Positions 8,457 to 18,337 of a DNA stretch of 64,000 nucleotides are shown piece by piece. The stretch's first letter is position 1. Each line of letters opens with the position of its first letter. The notes beneath the pieces were generated by a model that was given only the letters and a program-made list of their open reading frames with translations, was not told where the DNA came from and made no database searches. The translations under genes were made by a program, and so were the position numbers. This DNA is from an uncultured Bacteroidales bacterium. Lineage in GTDB: Bacteria; Bacteroidota; Bacteroidia; Bacteroidales; UBA932. Location of the stretch: contig ONJB01000005.1 of assembly GCA_900318015.1 (NCBI GenBank), positions 1-64,000 on the forward strand. Direction: 5' to 3'.

Positions 8457-8469
8457 GTTTCTCAACTTA

Positions 8470-8501
8470 CAAATATAACGATTTTTCGCTGAACATACCA
8501 A
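8470..8501 (-). promoter_or_regulatory. Promoter of the sensor/trkH/helicase/peptidase operon
   Basis: The minus strand carries TATATTTG (8477-8470) with TTG at 8501-8499, spacing 21 bases, matching the Bacteroidetes -7/-33 consensus. The first ATG is 14 bases beyond the box. Confidence 0.72.
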
Positions 8502-8571
8502 GGCACCTTTTTTTCTCAAAAATAATTTAAGGAATTTTCAAAACCCTATTTTTATTTCTAAAAATTTGTTC

Positions 8572-8579
8572 TATCTTTG
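8572..8579 (+). promoter_or_regulatory. -7 promoter box of the ROK gene
   Basis: TATCTTTG matches TAnnTTTG and lies 20 bases before the ROK start codon, in a very AT-rich stretch. A good -33 TTG at normal spacing is not obvious. Confidence 0.55.
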
Positions 8580-8599
8580 CATATCTAACTCGAAAGACA

Positions 8600-9802
8600 A
8601 TGAGAACTACTTTCCTAGACAAAAAAGACAACAAGAATTCCATCCTGAAAAAGACCATCCTGCGTCTTTGCATCCAGAGTGGGGAATATAGCATCGCGGC
8701 CCTCAGCGAGCAGATCAACACCAGCGTACCGACCGTCACGAAGCTCATCGGCGAGCTCATGGACGAAGGCTTCATGATCGAACTCGGCAAATCCGGCACG
8801 TCCGGCGGCCGCCGGCCCAGCATCTATGGGCTGAACCCCGGAGCCGGCTATTTCATCGGCCTGGACATCCGGCACACGCACGCCAGCATCGCCGTCACGG
8901 ACTTCAAGGGCACCCTGGTCTGCAGCAAGGACGACATCCCCTTCATCCTGGAGATCGACGAAGCCTGCCTCCACACCATCTCGAAGAACATCCGCGACTT
9001 TTTCGTGGAGAACGACCTGGACTGGAACCGCGTGCTCGGGATGGGCATCAGCGTCGCAGGCCGAGTGAATCCGAAGACGGGCTACAGCAACCTGTACTCC
9101 TTCGACCCGGACCGCCCCATCAACAAGATCCTTTCCGAGGACCTGGACATCCCCGTAGTCATCGAGAACGACTCTCGGGCAATGACATACGGCGAGTACC
9201 TCTCCGGCGTGGTCAAGAAGGAAAAGAACGTGCTTTTCGTCAACGTCAGCTGGGGACTGGGCATGGGCATGATCCTGGACGGCCGCCTGTATTACGGGAC
9301 CTCCGGCTACTCGGGCGAGTTCGGCCACTTCCCGCTCCTGGACAACGACCAGATCTGCCGCTGCGGCAAGGTCGGCTGCCTGGAGACCGGCGCTTCCGGC
9401 TCGGCTCTCGTGCGCATGATCAGCGAACAGCTCCAGGCCGGCCGCGCCTCTTCCCTCTCCCGCACCTTCAAGGAGCAGGGCAAGGTGAACCTGAACGACA
9501 TCTTCAAGGCCGTCCAGGAGGAGGACATCCTCACCATCGAATCGATCGAGAAAATCGGCGCGAACCTCGGCCGCGGCCTGGCGGGCCTGATCAATGTCTT
9601 CAACCCGCAGCTGGTCGTCCTTGGCGGCAAGGTGGCCATGGCGGGAGACTATCTCCTGCTGGCCGTCCGCAGCGCGGTCAAGCGCCACGCGCAGACCATC
9701 GCCAACCAGGACACCGCCATCAAGTTCTCCAAGCTCAAGAACCAGGCGGCGCCGATCGGTGACTGCATGCTTTCACGCAGTCACCTGCTCGGGATCATCT
9801 AG
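8600..9802 (+). CDS. ROK-family transcriptional regulator (NagC/XylR type)
   Basis: The product is 400 residues. An N-terminal winged helix-turn-helix spans about residues 18-65 (YSIAALSEQINTSVPTVTKL), with the wing SGTSGGRRP. The ROK sugar-kinase-like fold follows: FIGLDIRHTHA (phosphate-binding region), VIENDSRAMTYGEY and the zinc-binding signature CRCGKVGCLE with the associated upstream His. This is the arrangement of NagC/Mlc/XylR-type repressors that respond to sugars or sugar phosphates. It is transcribed alone and converges on the sugar dehydratase gene at 9812 with only 9 bases between stops. The regulated genes cannot be named. Confidence 0.9.
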   Translation: MRTTFLDKKDNKNSILKKTILRLCIQSGEYSIAALSEQINTSVPTVTKLIGELMDEGFMIELGKSGTSGGRRPSIYGLNPGAGYFIGLDIRHTHASIAVTDFKGTLVCSKDDIPFILEIDEACLHTISKNIRDFFVENDLDWNRVLGMGISVAGRVNPKTGYSNLYSFDPDRPINKILSEDLDIPVVIENDSRAMTYGEYLSGVVKKEKNVLFVNVSWGLGMGMILDGRLYYGTSGYSGEFGHFPLLDNDQICRCGKVGCLETGASGSALVRMISEQLQAGRASSLSRTFKEQGKVNLNDIFKAVQEEDILTIESIEKIGANLGRGLAGLINVFNPQLVVLGGKVAMAGDYLLLAVRSAVKRHAQTIANQDTAIKFSKLKNQAAPIGDCMLSRSHLLGII

Positions 9803-9811
9803 GATTGCCTT

Positions 9812-11704
9812 TTACTGACTGTCGAGGACCGAGTACTTGGAATTCAGGCTCTTGAATTCCGGTACGAGGTCCTTCATCTTTGCCACCGTGGCCATTGAGT
9901 CAAACTGGTAGCTGCAGTTGACGAGCACGTCGATGTCTTCTCTCACGTCCTCGTAATCGTACTCCCGGACGGAAGCGATCATGATCTTGTCGTGGGAGGT
10001 GGGTTTCGTGTTCTCGCGAGTAGCAAGAAGTTCCTCGTACAGTTTCTCACCGTGACGGAGGCCGGTGAATTCGATTTTCACGTCGGTGCGGCCGGAGAGC
10101 TGGATCATCTTCTTCGCGAGGTCCGCGATCTTCACGGGCTGGCCCATGTCGAAGATGTAGATCTCGCCGCTCTTGCCCATGCTGCCCGCCTCCAGCACCA
10201 GCTGGCACGCTTCGGGGATGGTCATGAAATAGCGGATAATCTCCGGGTGCGTGACCGTAACCGGACCGCCTGCCGCGATCTGCTTCCGGAACAGCGGAAT
10301 CACGGAGCCGTTGGAGCCCAGCACATTCCCGAACCGGGTCGTGATGAACTGCGTCGGAGCCGATCCGTCTTTCTGGATCTTGCGGGCCAGGGCCTGCACA
10401 TAAATTTCGCAGATACGCTTGGAGCAGCCCATCACATTGGAAGGATTCACCGCCTTGTCGGTGGAAACCATCACGAAACGGCGTACACCGTACTTGACTG
10501 ACAGGTCCGCCAGGATACGTGTGCCCTGGACATTATTCTGAATGGCCTCGGACACATTGTCCTCCATCATGGGCACATGCTTGTAGGCCGCGGCGTGGAA
10601 GACATAGTCGGGCCGGTATTCGGCAAAGATGGATTCCATCCGCGGCTTGTTGGTGACATTCGCCACGATGGTGGGCGCCTCGATTTCCGACCATTTGTTC
10701 TTGAGTTCCAGCCGGATATCGTGAAGCGGCGTCTCGGCGGAGTCGATCAGGATGAGCTGGTAGGGATTGAACTTCGCCACCTGGCGCATGATCTCGCTGC
10801 CGATGGATCCTGCCGCGCCGGTGATGAGTACGCGTTTCCCCTCCAAGTGGGCGGCAATCTCCTGCAGGTTGATCTTGATGGGGTCGCGCCCTAGAAGGTC
10901 TTCGATCTGAACCTCCTTCACCACCGGCTTCCGCTGGCTGGAATCCCAGTCGTCGGAAACCTCCGGAGCCAGGAAAATCTTGATCCCTTCCTTGAGGACC
11001 CGGTCCGACAGGTCGGAATCCTTCAGGGTCTTGGCCTTGGCCGGCGAAACGATTAACGCGGCGACGCGGTCGTGTCGGAAATGCTCGGGGAGTTCCTCGT
11101 CATTGGGATACACGTTCACGCCCATCATGACCTTGCCCACTACGGTCGGGTCATCGCTCACGAAACCCACGATATGGAAACGGTTATCTGCCTCCGTGCG
11201 AAGCGATTTGGCGATGTCGATCCCGGTCGTTGTCCCATAAATGTATGTATTCAACATCGACTGCTTGTCCTGCTTGAAGTTGTCGTACATCATCTTGATC
11301 ATCATCCGCGAGGAAGCCAGGACTGCAAAACTCACGAGATACGCGATGAACAGGACCGAGAAGGAAATCAGCTGCTTGCCGAAGATGATAGGCCACAGCA
11401 GGGAGATGGCCTCGTTGCAGAAAAAGGCCAGCGTCAAAGCGACGAAAACGTGCATCACGTCCACGAAGGACGAGAGCCGGAGGATATTCGAATAAGTGCG
11501 GAACAGCCGGAAGAAAACGACATTGACGACCGTGACGATGAAGACGGCCAGCCACGGGAACTGCCCCGACCTCGCTACTTCCGTTATCGGAAACCGGAGC
11601 AGGTAGGCAAACAGGATCGACATCGACACAATGATAGTGTCGAAAAGCAAAATGGTCCACGACGGCAGGATCCTGGATGAAAAAAGCTGTCGGAAAAACG
11701 ACAT
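9812..11704 (-). CDS. Membrane-bound UDP-sugar 4,6-dehydratase (FlaA1/CapD/PglF type)
   Basis: The product is 630 residues. About four N-terminal transmembrane helices (residues 15-130) precede a CoA-binding-like Rossmann segment. The C-terminal SDR domain starts at VLITGAAGSIGSEI. The active-site block STDKAVNPSNVMGCSKR has the Asp-Lys...Met arrangement of the PglF/FlaA1 group rather than a Tyr-xxx-Lys motif. Such enzymes convert UDP-GlcNAc to a 4-keto-6-deoxy sugar, the first step to bacillosamine, QuiNAc, FucNAc or related sugars in O-antigens and capsules. It is transcribed alone from the promoter at 11729-11758, next to polysaccharide genes. Confidence 0.9.
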   Translation of the reverse strand: MSFFRQLFSSRILPSWTILLFDTIIVSMSILFAYLLRFPITEVARSGQFPWLAVFIVTVVNVVFFRLFRTYSNILRLSSFVDVMHVFVALTLAFFCNEAISLLWPIIFGKQLISFSVLFIAYLVSFAVLASSRMMIKMMYDNFKQDKQSMLNTYIYGTTTGIDIAKSLRTEADNRFHIVGFVSDDPTVVGKVMMGVNVYPNDEELPEHFRHDRVAALIVSPAKAKTLKDSDLSDRVLKEGIKIFLAPEVSDDWDSSQRKPVVKEVQIEDLLGRDPIKINLQEIAAHLEGKRVLITGAAGSIGSEIMRQVAKFNPYQLILIDSAETPLHDIRLELKNKWSEIEAPTIVANVTNKPRMESIFAEYRPDYVFHAAAYKHVPMMEDNVSEAIQNNVQGTRILADLSVKYGVRRFVMVSTDKAVNPSNVMGCSKRICEIYVQALARKIQKDGSAPTQFITTRFGNVLGSNGSVIPLFRKQIAAGGPVTVTHPEIIRYFMTIPEACQLVLEAGSMGKSGEIYIFDMGQPVKIADLAKKMIQLSGRTDVKIEFTGLRHGEKLYEELLATRENTKPTSHDKIMIASVREYDYEDVREDIDVLVNCSYQFDSMATVAKMKDLVPEFKSLNSKYSVLDSQ

Positions 11705-11728
11705 TCGGCGTTGGGTTTTAGTTTGTGG

Positions 11729-11758
11729 TAAAGGTACGACCTTTTTTCAACAATCCAA
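11729..11758 (-). promoter_or_regulatory. Likely promoter of the sugar 4,6-dehydratase gene
   Basis: The minus strand reads TACCTTTA (11736-11729), one mismatch from TAnnTTTG, with TTG at 11758-11756 and 19-base spacing. The start codon is 25 bases downstream. Confidence 0.5.
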
Positions 11759-11760
11759 AA

Positions 11761-13740
11761 TCAGGCCCGCAGGCGTGCGAGCAGCTCGTCACCGAGGGCG
11801 CGCTTCACGCGGATGTGCTCCAGGACAGCCTGCACGAAGGAATTGGATTCGAAGTCGCCCCGGACCTGCTCGAAATCGAGTTCTTTTTCCTCCCGGGAGC
11901 CGTCCGCGCCGAAACCGGTCATCGACGCCAGGTTAAACTCCTTCTTGGCGTCCTCGTACAGCATCTCGTCCAGGCCAATCACCGCCACCTTCCATCTCTC
12001 GACGATTTCACGGACTTGCGCCGCCGTAATGGTCTCCAGCGGGAAACCGAAGAAATCGGCGTATTTGTCATAGGCCCAGGTCCACTCCAGCCGGTAGTAA
12101 TCCGCATGCATCTGGCGGAAGGCGTGGTCCACGGCCGCCAGGTCGGCCACTTCCCCGTTCTCGATCCTGGCCAGGAGCGCATCCACCAGTTCCTTCGGAG
12201 CGATGAGGCCGCTGAGGTCCGTCCATTTGCCCTTGCCTCCCAGAAGCTCGGGCTTCAAGGTCTCCCGGATCACCTCGTCGGATGCGCCGGCGGGCAGGTC
12301 TTCCAACTTCTTGATGATGGAGTTCCCGAGGAATTTGGTAATGGCGATCCGGTACAGGTCCAGTCCCTTCCGGAGCGAGCTGTTCCGGATTTTCGCACTA
12401 TGGTAGGAATAGATGTCGGAGAGTTCGCCGGAGGAATGCTGCAGGTTCTTCAGCAGCTGGATGCCCTTGAACATCTTCTGGATGGTATAGGGGCTCAGGA
12501 GGTTGTAGTTGATGCAGTCCAGCCGGTCGGGATCCTTGCGGGCGTCGCGCTTGGGCCACTTCTGGGCATCCCGGATGGTTCCCACGCTCCGGAGATTCAC
12601 GCCCGGTACGAGATAGGTCGTATTCTGCTGCTCGATCAGATAGGAGAACGGGAGCCAGGTGGTGTCGGAATGGTTCACATGGCGGCCCATCACCAACGAG
12701 AAAGCGCCCACGCGGGAAGGCCACAGGATGTAGGAATCGGACGAAGTCTTGGCGCCGCGCTCCAGGATGCCCTGGTGGATCGGCCCCAGTTTGTACATAT
12801 GGTTGGACTGGTTGGAACCGCTGCCCGCATTCATGAAGGAGAAGTTGCCGGCTATCAGGAGCGTCGACTTGTGATGCGTCACCGTGAAAGGGCCGGCGAA
12901 GATCGCGCAGGCCTCGCCGTTTTCACCCTGGCAATTGGAGAAGAACAGTGAATCGGAGGCGCTGTATCCGTGCCCGAAGTGGCACGCCTGGCCGATGAAA
13001 CAGTTCGTGAAGGTCGCATTGTCCGTGAGGTGGGAACCGCTGCTGATGATGAAATTGTCAGCGATCACCCCGTGGCCGATCTGGGTCGGCGCCGCCTGGT
13101 TGCTGTGCACGCTGCCGTTGCGCAGCCGGTTCACGCCGCTGATGACTGCATAATCCCCGATCCGCACGCTGTTCAGGTAGCGCGTGTTGCGGATGAAGAC
13201 GTGACTGCCGATCCTGCCGACGGTCGATTCCTGCGATTTCGCATACTCCTCCACCATCCGGTCCAGGACCTTCACGAGTTCCGGGCGGTGGCGGTACATC
13301 GCCATCACATAGGCAATCTGCGCGGTAAGACGGTCATAGATGAGCACCTCACGGCCGCCCGTCTCGTTCAGGACCGAGACGGAAACGCCGTTGCCGAAGC
13401 GGCAGGGGCCGTCCGTCAGGACCAGGTCCACGTTTTCCAGGACCGTATCGTGGCCGATCTCGTAATTGGCGATATAGTTGGAGATGTTCTCGATGAGACA
13501 GTCGTCACCGACGGTCACATTGTGCAAGGTCGCATCATGGATGCCGGCATGCTTGCGAAGCCCGCCGGGGAACTCGAACTCCCGCCCGAACTTTCCGAAG
13601 CGCACGGTGCCCGAGAAGCGCACCCGCTGGATATGGTCCACCGCGGGGGCGGAGGTCAGCACCTTTCCCCAATCGTCCGCCTCGCAGCCGGCGGCCTGCA
13701 ACTGATTGATTTCCTTCTGAGTAAGATTCCTGTAAGCCAT
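11761..13740 (-). CDS. DUF4954-family protein with hexapeptide-like left-handed beta-helix
   Basis: The product is about 659 residues from MAYRNLTQKEIN; the start at 13740 lies one base after the preceding ABC gene's stop, and a longer frame inside that gene is rejected. Residues about 75-420 hold short imperfect hexad-like repeats (IGDYAVISGVN, TQIGHGVIADNFII, ATFTNCFIGQACHFGHGYS) typical of a left-handed beta-helix as in acyl- or nucleotidyl-transferases. The C-terminal third is helical and charged. This matches the Bacteroidetes-specific DUF4954 family, whose function is unknown. Location behind two exporter genes and near sugar-nucleotide genes would fit an envelope-related transferase, but that is inference. 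Confidence 0.8.
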   Translation of the reverse strand: MAYRNLTQKEINQLQAAGCEADDWGKVLTSAPAVDHIQRVRFSGTVRFGKFGREFEFPGGLRKHAGIHDATLHNVTVGDDCLIENISNYIANYEIGHDTVLENVDLVLTDGPCRFGNGVSVSVLNETGGREVLIYDRLTAQIAYVMAMYRHRPELVKVLDRMVEEYAKSQESTVGRIGSHVFIRNTRYLNSVRIGDYAVISGVNRLRNGSVHSNQAAPTQIGHGVIADNFIISSGSHLTDNATFTNCFIGQACHFGHGYSASDSLFFSNCQGENGEACAIFAGPFTVTHHKSTLLIAGNFSFMNAGSGSNQSNHMYKLGPIHQGILERGAKTSSDSYILWPSRVGAFSLVMGRHVNHSDTTWLPFSYLIEQQNTTYLVPGVNLRSVGTIRDAQKWPKRDARKDPDRLDCINYNLLSPYTIQKMFKGIQLLKNLQHSSGELSDIYSYHSAKIRNSSLRKGLDLYRIAITKFLGNSIIKKLEDLPAGASDEVIRETLKPELLGGKGKWTDLSGLIAPKELVDALLARIENGEVADLAAVDHAFRQMHADYYRLEWTWAYDKYADFFGFPLETITAAQVREIVERWKVAVIGLDEMLYEDAKKEFNLASMTGFGADGSREEKELDFEQVRGDFESNSFVQAVLEHIRVKRALGDELLARLRA

Positions 13741-13741
13741 G

Positions 13742-15619
13742 CTAGGTAATCTGGTTTCCGGTATATAGTTCATAGTACTTGCCCTTCTGCTCCAGAAGCT
13801 CGAAGTGCTTGCCGCGTTCGATGATGCGGCCGTGGTCCATCACGGCGATGTAGTCGGCGTTCTGGACGGTGGACAGGCGGTGGGCGATCACGAAGGTCGT
13901 GCGCCCCTTCATCAGGGAGTCCATCCCCTGCTGGATGAGTCTTTCCGTCCGCGTGTCGATCGAGGAGGTCGCTTCGTCCAGGATGAGCACCGGCGGGTCC
14001 GCCACGGCGGCGCGGGCGATCGCCAGGAGCTGGCGCTCGCCCTGCGACAAGTTGCCTCCATCGGCGTCCAAAACCGTGTCATACCCGTCGGGCAGACGGC
14101 GGATGAACGCATCGGCATGGACCAGGCGCGCGGCGTCGCGGCACTCCTCGTCCGTAGCATCCAGGCGTCCGTAACGGATGTTTTCCAGCACCGAACCGCT
14201 GAAGAGCTTCGTCTCTTGCAGCACGATGCCGAGGGAACGCCGGAGATCCGCCTTCTTGATCCCCGCGACGCTGAAGCCGTCGTAGGTGATGGTGCCGTCC
14301 TGGATCTCGTAGAAACGGTTGATCAGGTTGGTAATCGTGGTCTTTCCGGCGCCGGTCCCGCCCACAAAAGCGATCTTCTGTCCGGGGTATGCCGTCAGCG
14401 TAATGTCGTAAAGCACCTGCTTTTCAGGCACATAGCTGAAGTCCACATCCGACAGGGACACCAGGCCTTCCAGTTTGCGGAGCGAGCCGTCCGTTTCCTT
14501 CCAGGACCAGCGGCCCTCCCCTTCTTTCTCCAGGGTGACGGTCCCCTCGTCCACCTCCGGGACCTCGTCCAGGAGCGCGTACAGCCGGTCCGTACCGGCC
14601 GATGCCATCACGATCGAATTGATTTCGTTGGAAATCTGCGTGACGGGGCGGGTGAAGTTCCGCTGCAGGGTGAGGAAGGAAACCAGCGAGCCCAGGGTCA
14701 GGGCGGCGCCGGGCAAGTGGCCCAGGGCGATGAGCGAGCCCAGGATCGCGAGGAGCACGTACATGAAGTTGCCGATGTTGGAGTTGATCGGCATGATGAT
14801 GTTGCCGATCTTGTTGGCATTGTACACGCTCGCGCGCAATTCCTCGTTCAGTCCGGCAAAGGCTTCCAAGGCCTTCTCCTCATGGCAATAGACCTTGACG
14901 ACCTTCTGGCCGGACACCATCTCTTCGATGAATCCGTTCACGCGGCCCAGGTTGCGCTGCCGCTCCACGAAGTATTTGCGGGAGAGCTTGCCAAGGCCGG
15001 TAGTCACCTTGTACATGAGGAATGCCATCAGGACGGCCACGACCGTGAGCGGGACGCTCAGGACGACCATGCTCACGAACGTGGCGATGATTGTGACCAG
15101 CGAACGGAAGAGACTGGGTACGGAGTTCCCCACCACCTGCCGGAGCGTGTCCACATCATTCGTATACACGGACATGATGTCGCCGTGCGAGTGGTTGTCG
15201 AAGTACTTGAGGGGCAGCGTCTCCATGTGGGAGAACAGGTCCTTGCGGAGGCGAAGCATCGTCCCCTGCCCCACGTGGATCATGATGATCGACTGTACGT
15301 AGCCGGCGATGATGCCCACGAGGATGATGGCGCCCAGTTTCACCAGGGCGATAGCGAGCGGCGCATAATCCGGCGCCGCGGCGGCCGTCATGGGCGTAAT
15401 GTAGTCGTCGATGAGGGTCCGTGTGAACAGGGACGAGGCGAGCGAGGTGACGGACGAGACGATGATGCACAAGGTCACCACCACGAAGTTCACCCGGTAG
15501 TTCCTGAAGATGAACTTGAACAGACGGAAGACCGTCGAATCCTTCTTGAGGTCCTTGAGGGTGGCGCCGGCCCGAGGCCCGCGGTCCTGTCCGGGGTGTT
15601 GGTTGAATCCGGGTGGCAT
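13742..15619 (-). CDS. ABC exporter half-transporter, second of a pair (MsbA/MDR type)
   Basis: The product is 625 residues: an N-terminal six-helix transmembrane domain (about residues 35-345) and a C-terminal ATPase with Walker A FVGGTGAGKTT, signature NLSQGERQL, Walker B PVLILDEATSS and the switch His in VIAHRLST. It lies 3 bases after the other half-transporter gene, so the two probably form a heterodimer exporting lipids, drugs or peptides. The first 25 or so residues (MPPGFNQHPGQD...) are unusual, and an internal start is possible. The ATPase sites of both subunits look intact apart from minor signature differences. Confidence 0.9.
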   Translation of the reverse strand: MPPGFNQHPGQDRGPRAGATLKDLKKDSTVFRLFKFIFRNYRVNFVVVTLCIIVSSVTSLASSLFTRTLIDDYITPMTAAAAPDYAPLAIALVKLGAIILVGIIAGYVQSIIMIHVGQGTMLRLRKDLFSHMETLPLKYFDNHSHGDIMSVYTNDVDTLRQVVGNSVPSLFRSLVTIIATFVSMVVLSVPLTVVAVLMAFLMYKVTTGLGKLSRKYFVERQRNLGRVNGFIEEMVSGQKVVKVYCHEEKALEAFAGLNEELRASVYNANKIGNIIMPINSNIGNFMYVLLAILGSLIALGHLPGAALTLGSLVSFLTLQRNFTRPVTQISNEINSIVMASAGTDRLYALLDEVPEVDEGTVTLEKEGEGRWSWKETDGSLRKLEGLVSLSDVDFSYVPEKQVLYDITLTAYPGQKIAFVGGTGAGKTTITNLINRFYEIQDGTITYDGFSVAGIKKADLRRSLGIVLQETKLFSGSVLENIRYGRLDATDEECRDAARLVHADAFIRRLPDGYDTVLDADGGNLSQGERQLLAIARAAVADPPVLILDEATSSIDTRTERLIQQGMDSLMKGRTTFVIAHRLSTVQNADYIAVMDHGRIIERGKHFELLEQKGKYYELYTGNQIT

Positions 15620-15622
15620 AGG

Positions 15623-17368
15623 CTAGGCTTGGGGTTCGTCGAAATCGCCCGAGCCGCCGCTCGTCTGCATTTCGTAGATTTCGGAATAGATGTCGCAGGT
15701 GCGCAGGAGGTTCTCGTGCGTGTCGAACGCGGCCACGCGGCCGTTGTCCATCACCACGATGCGGTCGGCCTCCTGGATGGAAAGGATGCGCTGGGAGATG
15801 ATGACCTTGGTGGTGCCCGGGATGCGGGCGTTGAAGGTCGCTCGGATGGCGGCGTCGGTCGCCGTGTCCACGGCCGACGTAGAGTCGTCCAGCACCAGCA
15901 CCTTCGGGTGCTTCAGCAGGGCCCGCGCGATGCAGAGGCGCTGCCGCTGGCCGCCGGAAACGTTGGTGCCGCCCTGGTCGATGACCGTTTCATACCGGTC
16001 GGGGAAGCTCTCGATGAACTCGTCGGCGCAGGCCTGGCGGCACGCCTCCCGGCATTCTTCCAACGTGGCGTCCTCCTTGCCCCAGCGGAGGTTCTCCAGG
16101 ATGGTTCCGGAGAACAGCGTACTCTTCTGCAGGACCATCGCGACCTCGTCGCGGAGGGCCTGCATCGCATATTTCCGGACATCGATGCCGCCCACTTCCA
16201 CGGAGCCCTCGGACACGTCGTACAGACGGGCCATCAGGTTCACCAGGGAGGACTTGCCGCTGCCTGTACCGCCGATGATGCCGATGGTCTCGCCGGCCCG
16301 GATGTGCAGGTCGATGTCTTCCAGGGCGTAATCACCGCCCTGCTTGTAGGAGAAATAGACGTGATTGAAGTCGATGCGCCCGTCCGGGACGTCCGTCACC
16401 GGCTCGGCGGGATCGGCCATGTCAGGCTCCTCGTCGATCACCTCGGCGATGCGGGCTGCGCTGGCCGCGCTCTGGGTGAGCTGGACGAAGATCATGGACA
16501 GCATCATCAGCGAAGTGAGGACCGTCATGATGTAGCTGAACAGCGAGGTCAGCTGGCCCGTGGTGAGACTCCCCTCCACGATGAAATGCGCGCCACACCA
16601 GCTCAGGGCGATGATACAGCCATTGACGATGAGATTCATCACCGGGCCGTTCAGGGCCATCAGCGTCTCCGCCTTGACATTCATCGTAAAGAGGCCGACA
16701 GCGGCCTTGTCGAACTTGGACATCTCATGGTCCTCCCGCACGAAGGCCTTCACGACGCGGATGGCATCCACGTTCTCCTGCACCACACCGTTCAAGGCAT
16801 CCACCTTGAGGAGGATCTGTTTGAAGAGTTTAGCGGCACGGGTGATCAGCACGGCCAGGAACACGCTCAGGACGACCATGGCGACCAGGAAGATGATGCT
16901 CAGTTTCTTATGGATCAGGAAACACATCCCCAGTGCCGAAACCATGTTCAGCGGCGCGCGGAACGAGACCCGGAGCAGCATCTGGAACGCGCCCTGGATG
17001 CTGGACACGTCCGTGGTCATCCGCGTGACGAGCCCCGCCGTGGAGAACTTGTCGATGTCGGAGAACGAGAAGCGCTGGATGTTCTCATACATCGCCAGAC
17101 GCAGGTTCGCCGCGAGGCCGGTGCTGCTGTAGGCGGCGAACCGGCCGGCCAGGATGCCGAACAGGAGGCTCAGGCAGGCGATTCCGATCATCATCGCCCC
17201 ATACCGGTACACATCAGGCAAGCTCCCTGCTCCGATGCCCTTGTCGATGATGGAAGCTGTCACATACGGAATCAGCACGCCCATGATCACCTCCAGGGTC
17301 GTCCACAGCGGCGTCAGCAAGGCCGCGGCCTTGTACTGCTTGACTTGCTTGAGTATGGTCTTGAACAT
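15623..17368 (-). CDS. ABC exporter half-transporter, first of a pair (MDR type)
   Basis: The product is 581 residues: a transmembrane domain (about residues 15-310) and an ATPase with Walker A IIGGTGSGKSS, signature NVSGGQRQR and Walker B KVLVLDDSTSAVD. In this subunit the residue after Walker B is Asp rather than the catalytic Glu, and the switch region reads VIISQRILS, with Gln in place of His. This is the pattern of the degenerate site in heterodimeric exporters; the partner at 13742-15619 keeps the canonical Glu and His. The start codon at 17368 lies 6 bases after a TATCTTTG box, so the transcript may be leaderless. Confidence 0.9.
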   Translation of the reverse strand: MFKTILKQVKQYKAAALLTPLWTTLEVIMGVLIPYVTASIIDKGIGAGSLPDVYRYGAMMIGIACLSLLFGILAGRFAAYSSTGLAANLRLAMYENIQRFSFSDIDKFSTAGLVTRMTTDVSSIQGAFQMLLRVSFRAPLNMVSALGMCFLIHKKLSIIFLVAMVVLSVFLAVLITRAAKLFKQILLKVDALNGVVQENVDAIRVVKAFVREDHEMSKFDKAAVGLFTMNVKAETLMALNGPVMNLIVNGCIIALSWCGAHFIVEGSLTTGQLTSLFSYIMTVLTSLMMLSMIFVQLTQSAASAARIAEVIDEEPDMADPAEPVTDVPDGRIDFNHVYFSYKQGGDYALEDIDLHIRAGETIGIIGGTGSGKSSLVNLMARLYDVSEGSVEVGGIDVRKYAMQALRDEVAMVLQKSTLFSGTILENLRWGKEDATLEECREACRQACADEFIESFPDRYETVIDQGGTNVSGGQRQRLCIARALLKHPKVLVLDDSTSAVDTATDAAIRATFNARIPGTTKVIISQRILSIQEADRIVVMDNGRVAAFDTHENLLRTCDIYSEIYEMQTSGGSGDFDEPQA

Positions 17369-17373
17369 GAGTG

Positions 17374-17398
17374 CAAAGATAGCAAAAAAAAGCTATCG
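17374..17398 (-). promoter_or_regulatory. -7 box of the ABC pair operon, with an overlapping small hairpin
   Basis: TATCTTTG (17381-17374 on the minus strand) is just 6 bases from the ABC start codon. It overlaps an inverted repeat GATAGC/GCTATC separated by eight T (17379-17398), which also covers the stop codon of the upstream fcl gene. Confidence 0.55.
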
Positions 17399-18337
17399 CT
17401 CGGCACGCATCGGGTTGTTCAGGAAATCTTTGTAAGCGAGCCGGATACCGTCCTCGAGCTCCGTCTTGTAGGTCCATCCGAGGGCCGTTGCCTTGGAAAC
17501 GTCCAGGAGTTTGCGCGGGGTTCCGTTCGGGCGGGAGGGGTCCCACTTGATGGCGCCCGTATAGCCGACGACCTTGGCGACCAGGTCCGTGAGTTCCTTG
17601 ATGGAGAGTTCCTGGCCGGTACCGGCATTCACGGTCTCGTTTCCGCTGTAATGGTTCATCAGGAAGACGCAAAGGTTGGCGAGGTCATCGACATAGAGGA
17701 ACTCGCGCAGCGGGGAGCCGTCCCCCCAGCAGGTCACTTCGGAAAGGCCGGCCTCCTTCGCCTCGTGGAATCGACGGATCAGGGCCGGGAGCACATGGCT
17801 GTGTTCGGGATGATAGTTGTCGTTGGGCCCATACAGGTTCGTGGGCATCACGGAAATGTAGTCCGTTCCGTACTGGCGGTTCAGGAACTCGCAGTACTTG
17901 AGACCGGAGATCTTCGCCAGCGCATAGGCCTCGTTGGTTTTCTCCAGTTCGCCGGTCAGCAGGCAGCTTTCCGGCATCGGTTGGGGCGCCAGGCGCGGAT
18001 AGATGCAGCTGGAACCCAGGAATTCAAGTTTCTTGCAACCGTTCGCCCACGCCGCGTGGATGACATTCATCTCCAGGACCATGTTGTCGTACATGAAGTC
18101 CGCGAGGGCGCTCTGGTTGGCCACGATGCCGCCCACCTTCGCCGCGGCCAGGAATACGTATTCCGGCTTTTCGGCGGCGAAGAAGGACTCCACGTCCGCC
18201 TGGCGGGTCAGATCCAGATCCTTATGGGTACGGGTGACGATATTCGTATAGCCCTGGCGCTCGAGCTCCCGGACGATGGCGGAGCCCACCATTCCGCGGT
18301 GGCCCGCCACATAGATCTTCGCATCCTTCTCCATCAT
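17393..18337 (-). CDS. fcl: GDP-L-fucose synthase
   Basis: The product is 314 residues, an SDR epimerase/reductase that converts GDP-4-keto-6-deoxymannose to GDP-L-fucose with NADPH. Visible motifs: [16 protein letters not shown] (nucleotide binding), LGSSCIYP (active-site Ser and Cys), [10 protein letters not shown] (Tyr-xxx-Lys) and [22 protein letters not shown], the family-typical block, here with its conserved His. Length is normal. The start overlaps the preceding fusion gene by 4 bases, and together with Gmd (19523-20815) it completes GDP-fucose synthesis. The GT10 fucosyltransferase at 43374 is an obvious consumer of the product. Confidence 0.95.
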   Translation of the reverse strand: MMEKDAKIYVAGHRGMVGSAIVRELERQGYTNIVTRTHKDLDLTRQADVESFFAAEKPEYVFLAAAKVGGIVANQSALADFMYDNMVLEMNVIHAAWANGCKKLEFLGSSCIYPRLAPQPMPESCLLTGELEKTNEAYALAKISGLKYCEFLNRQYGTDYISVMPTNLYGPNDNYHPEHSHVLPALIRRFHEAKEAGLSEVTCWGDGSPLREFLYVDDLANLCVFLMNHYSGNETVNAGTGQELSIKELTDLVAKVVGYTGAIKWDPSRPNGTPRKLLDVSKATALGWTYKTELEDGIRLAYKDFLNNPMRAER

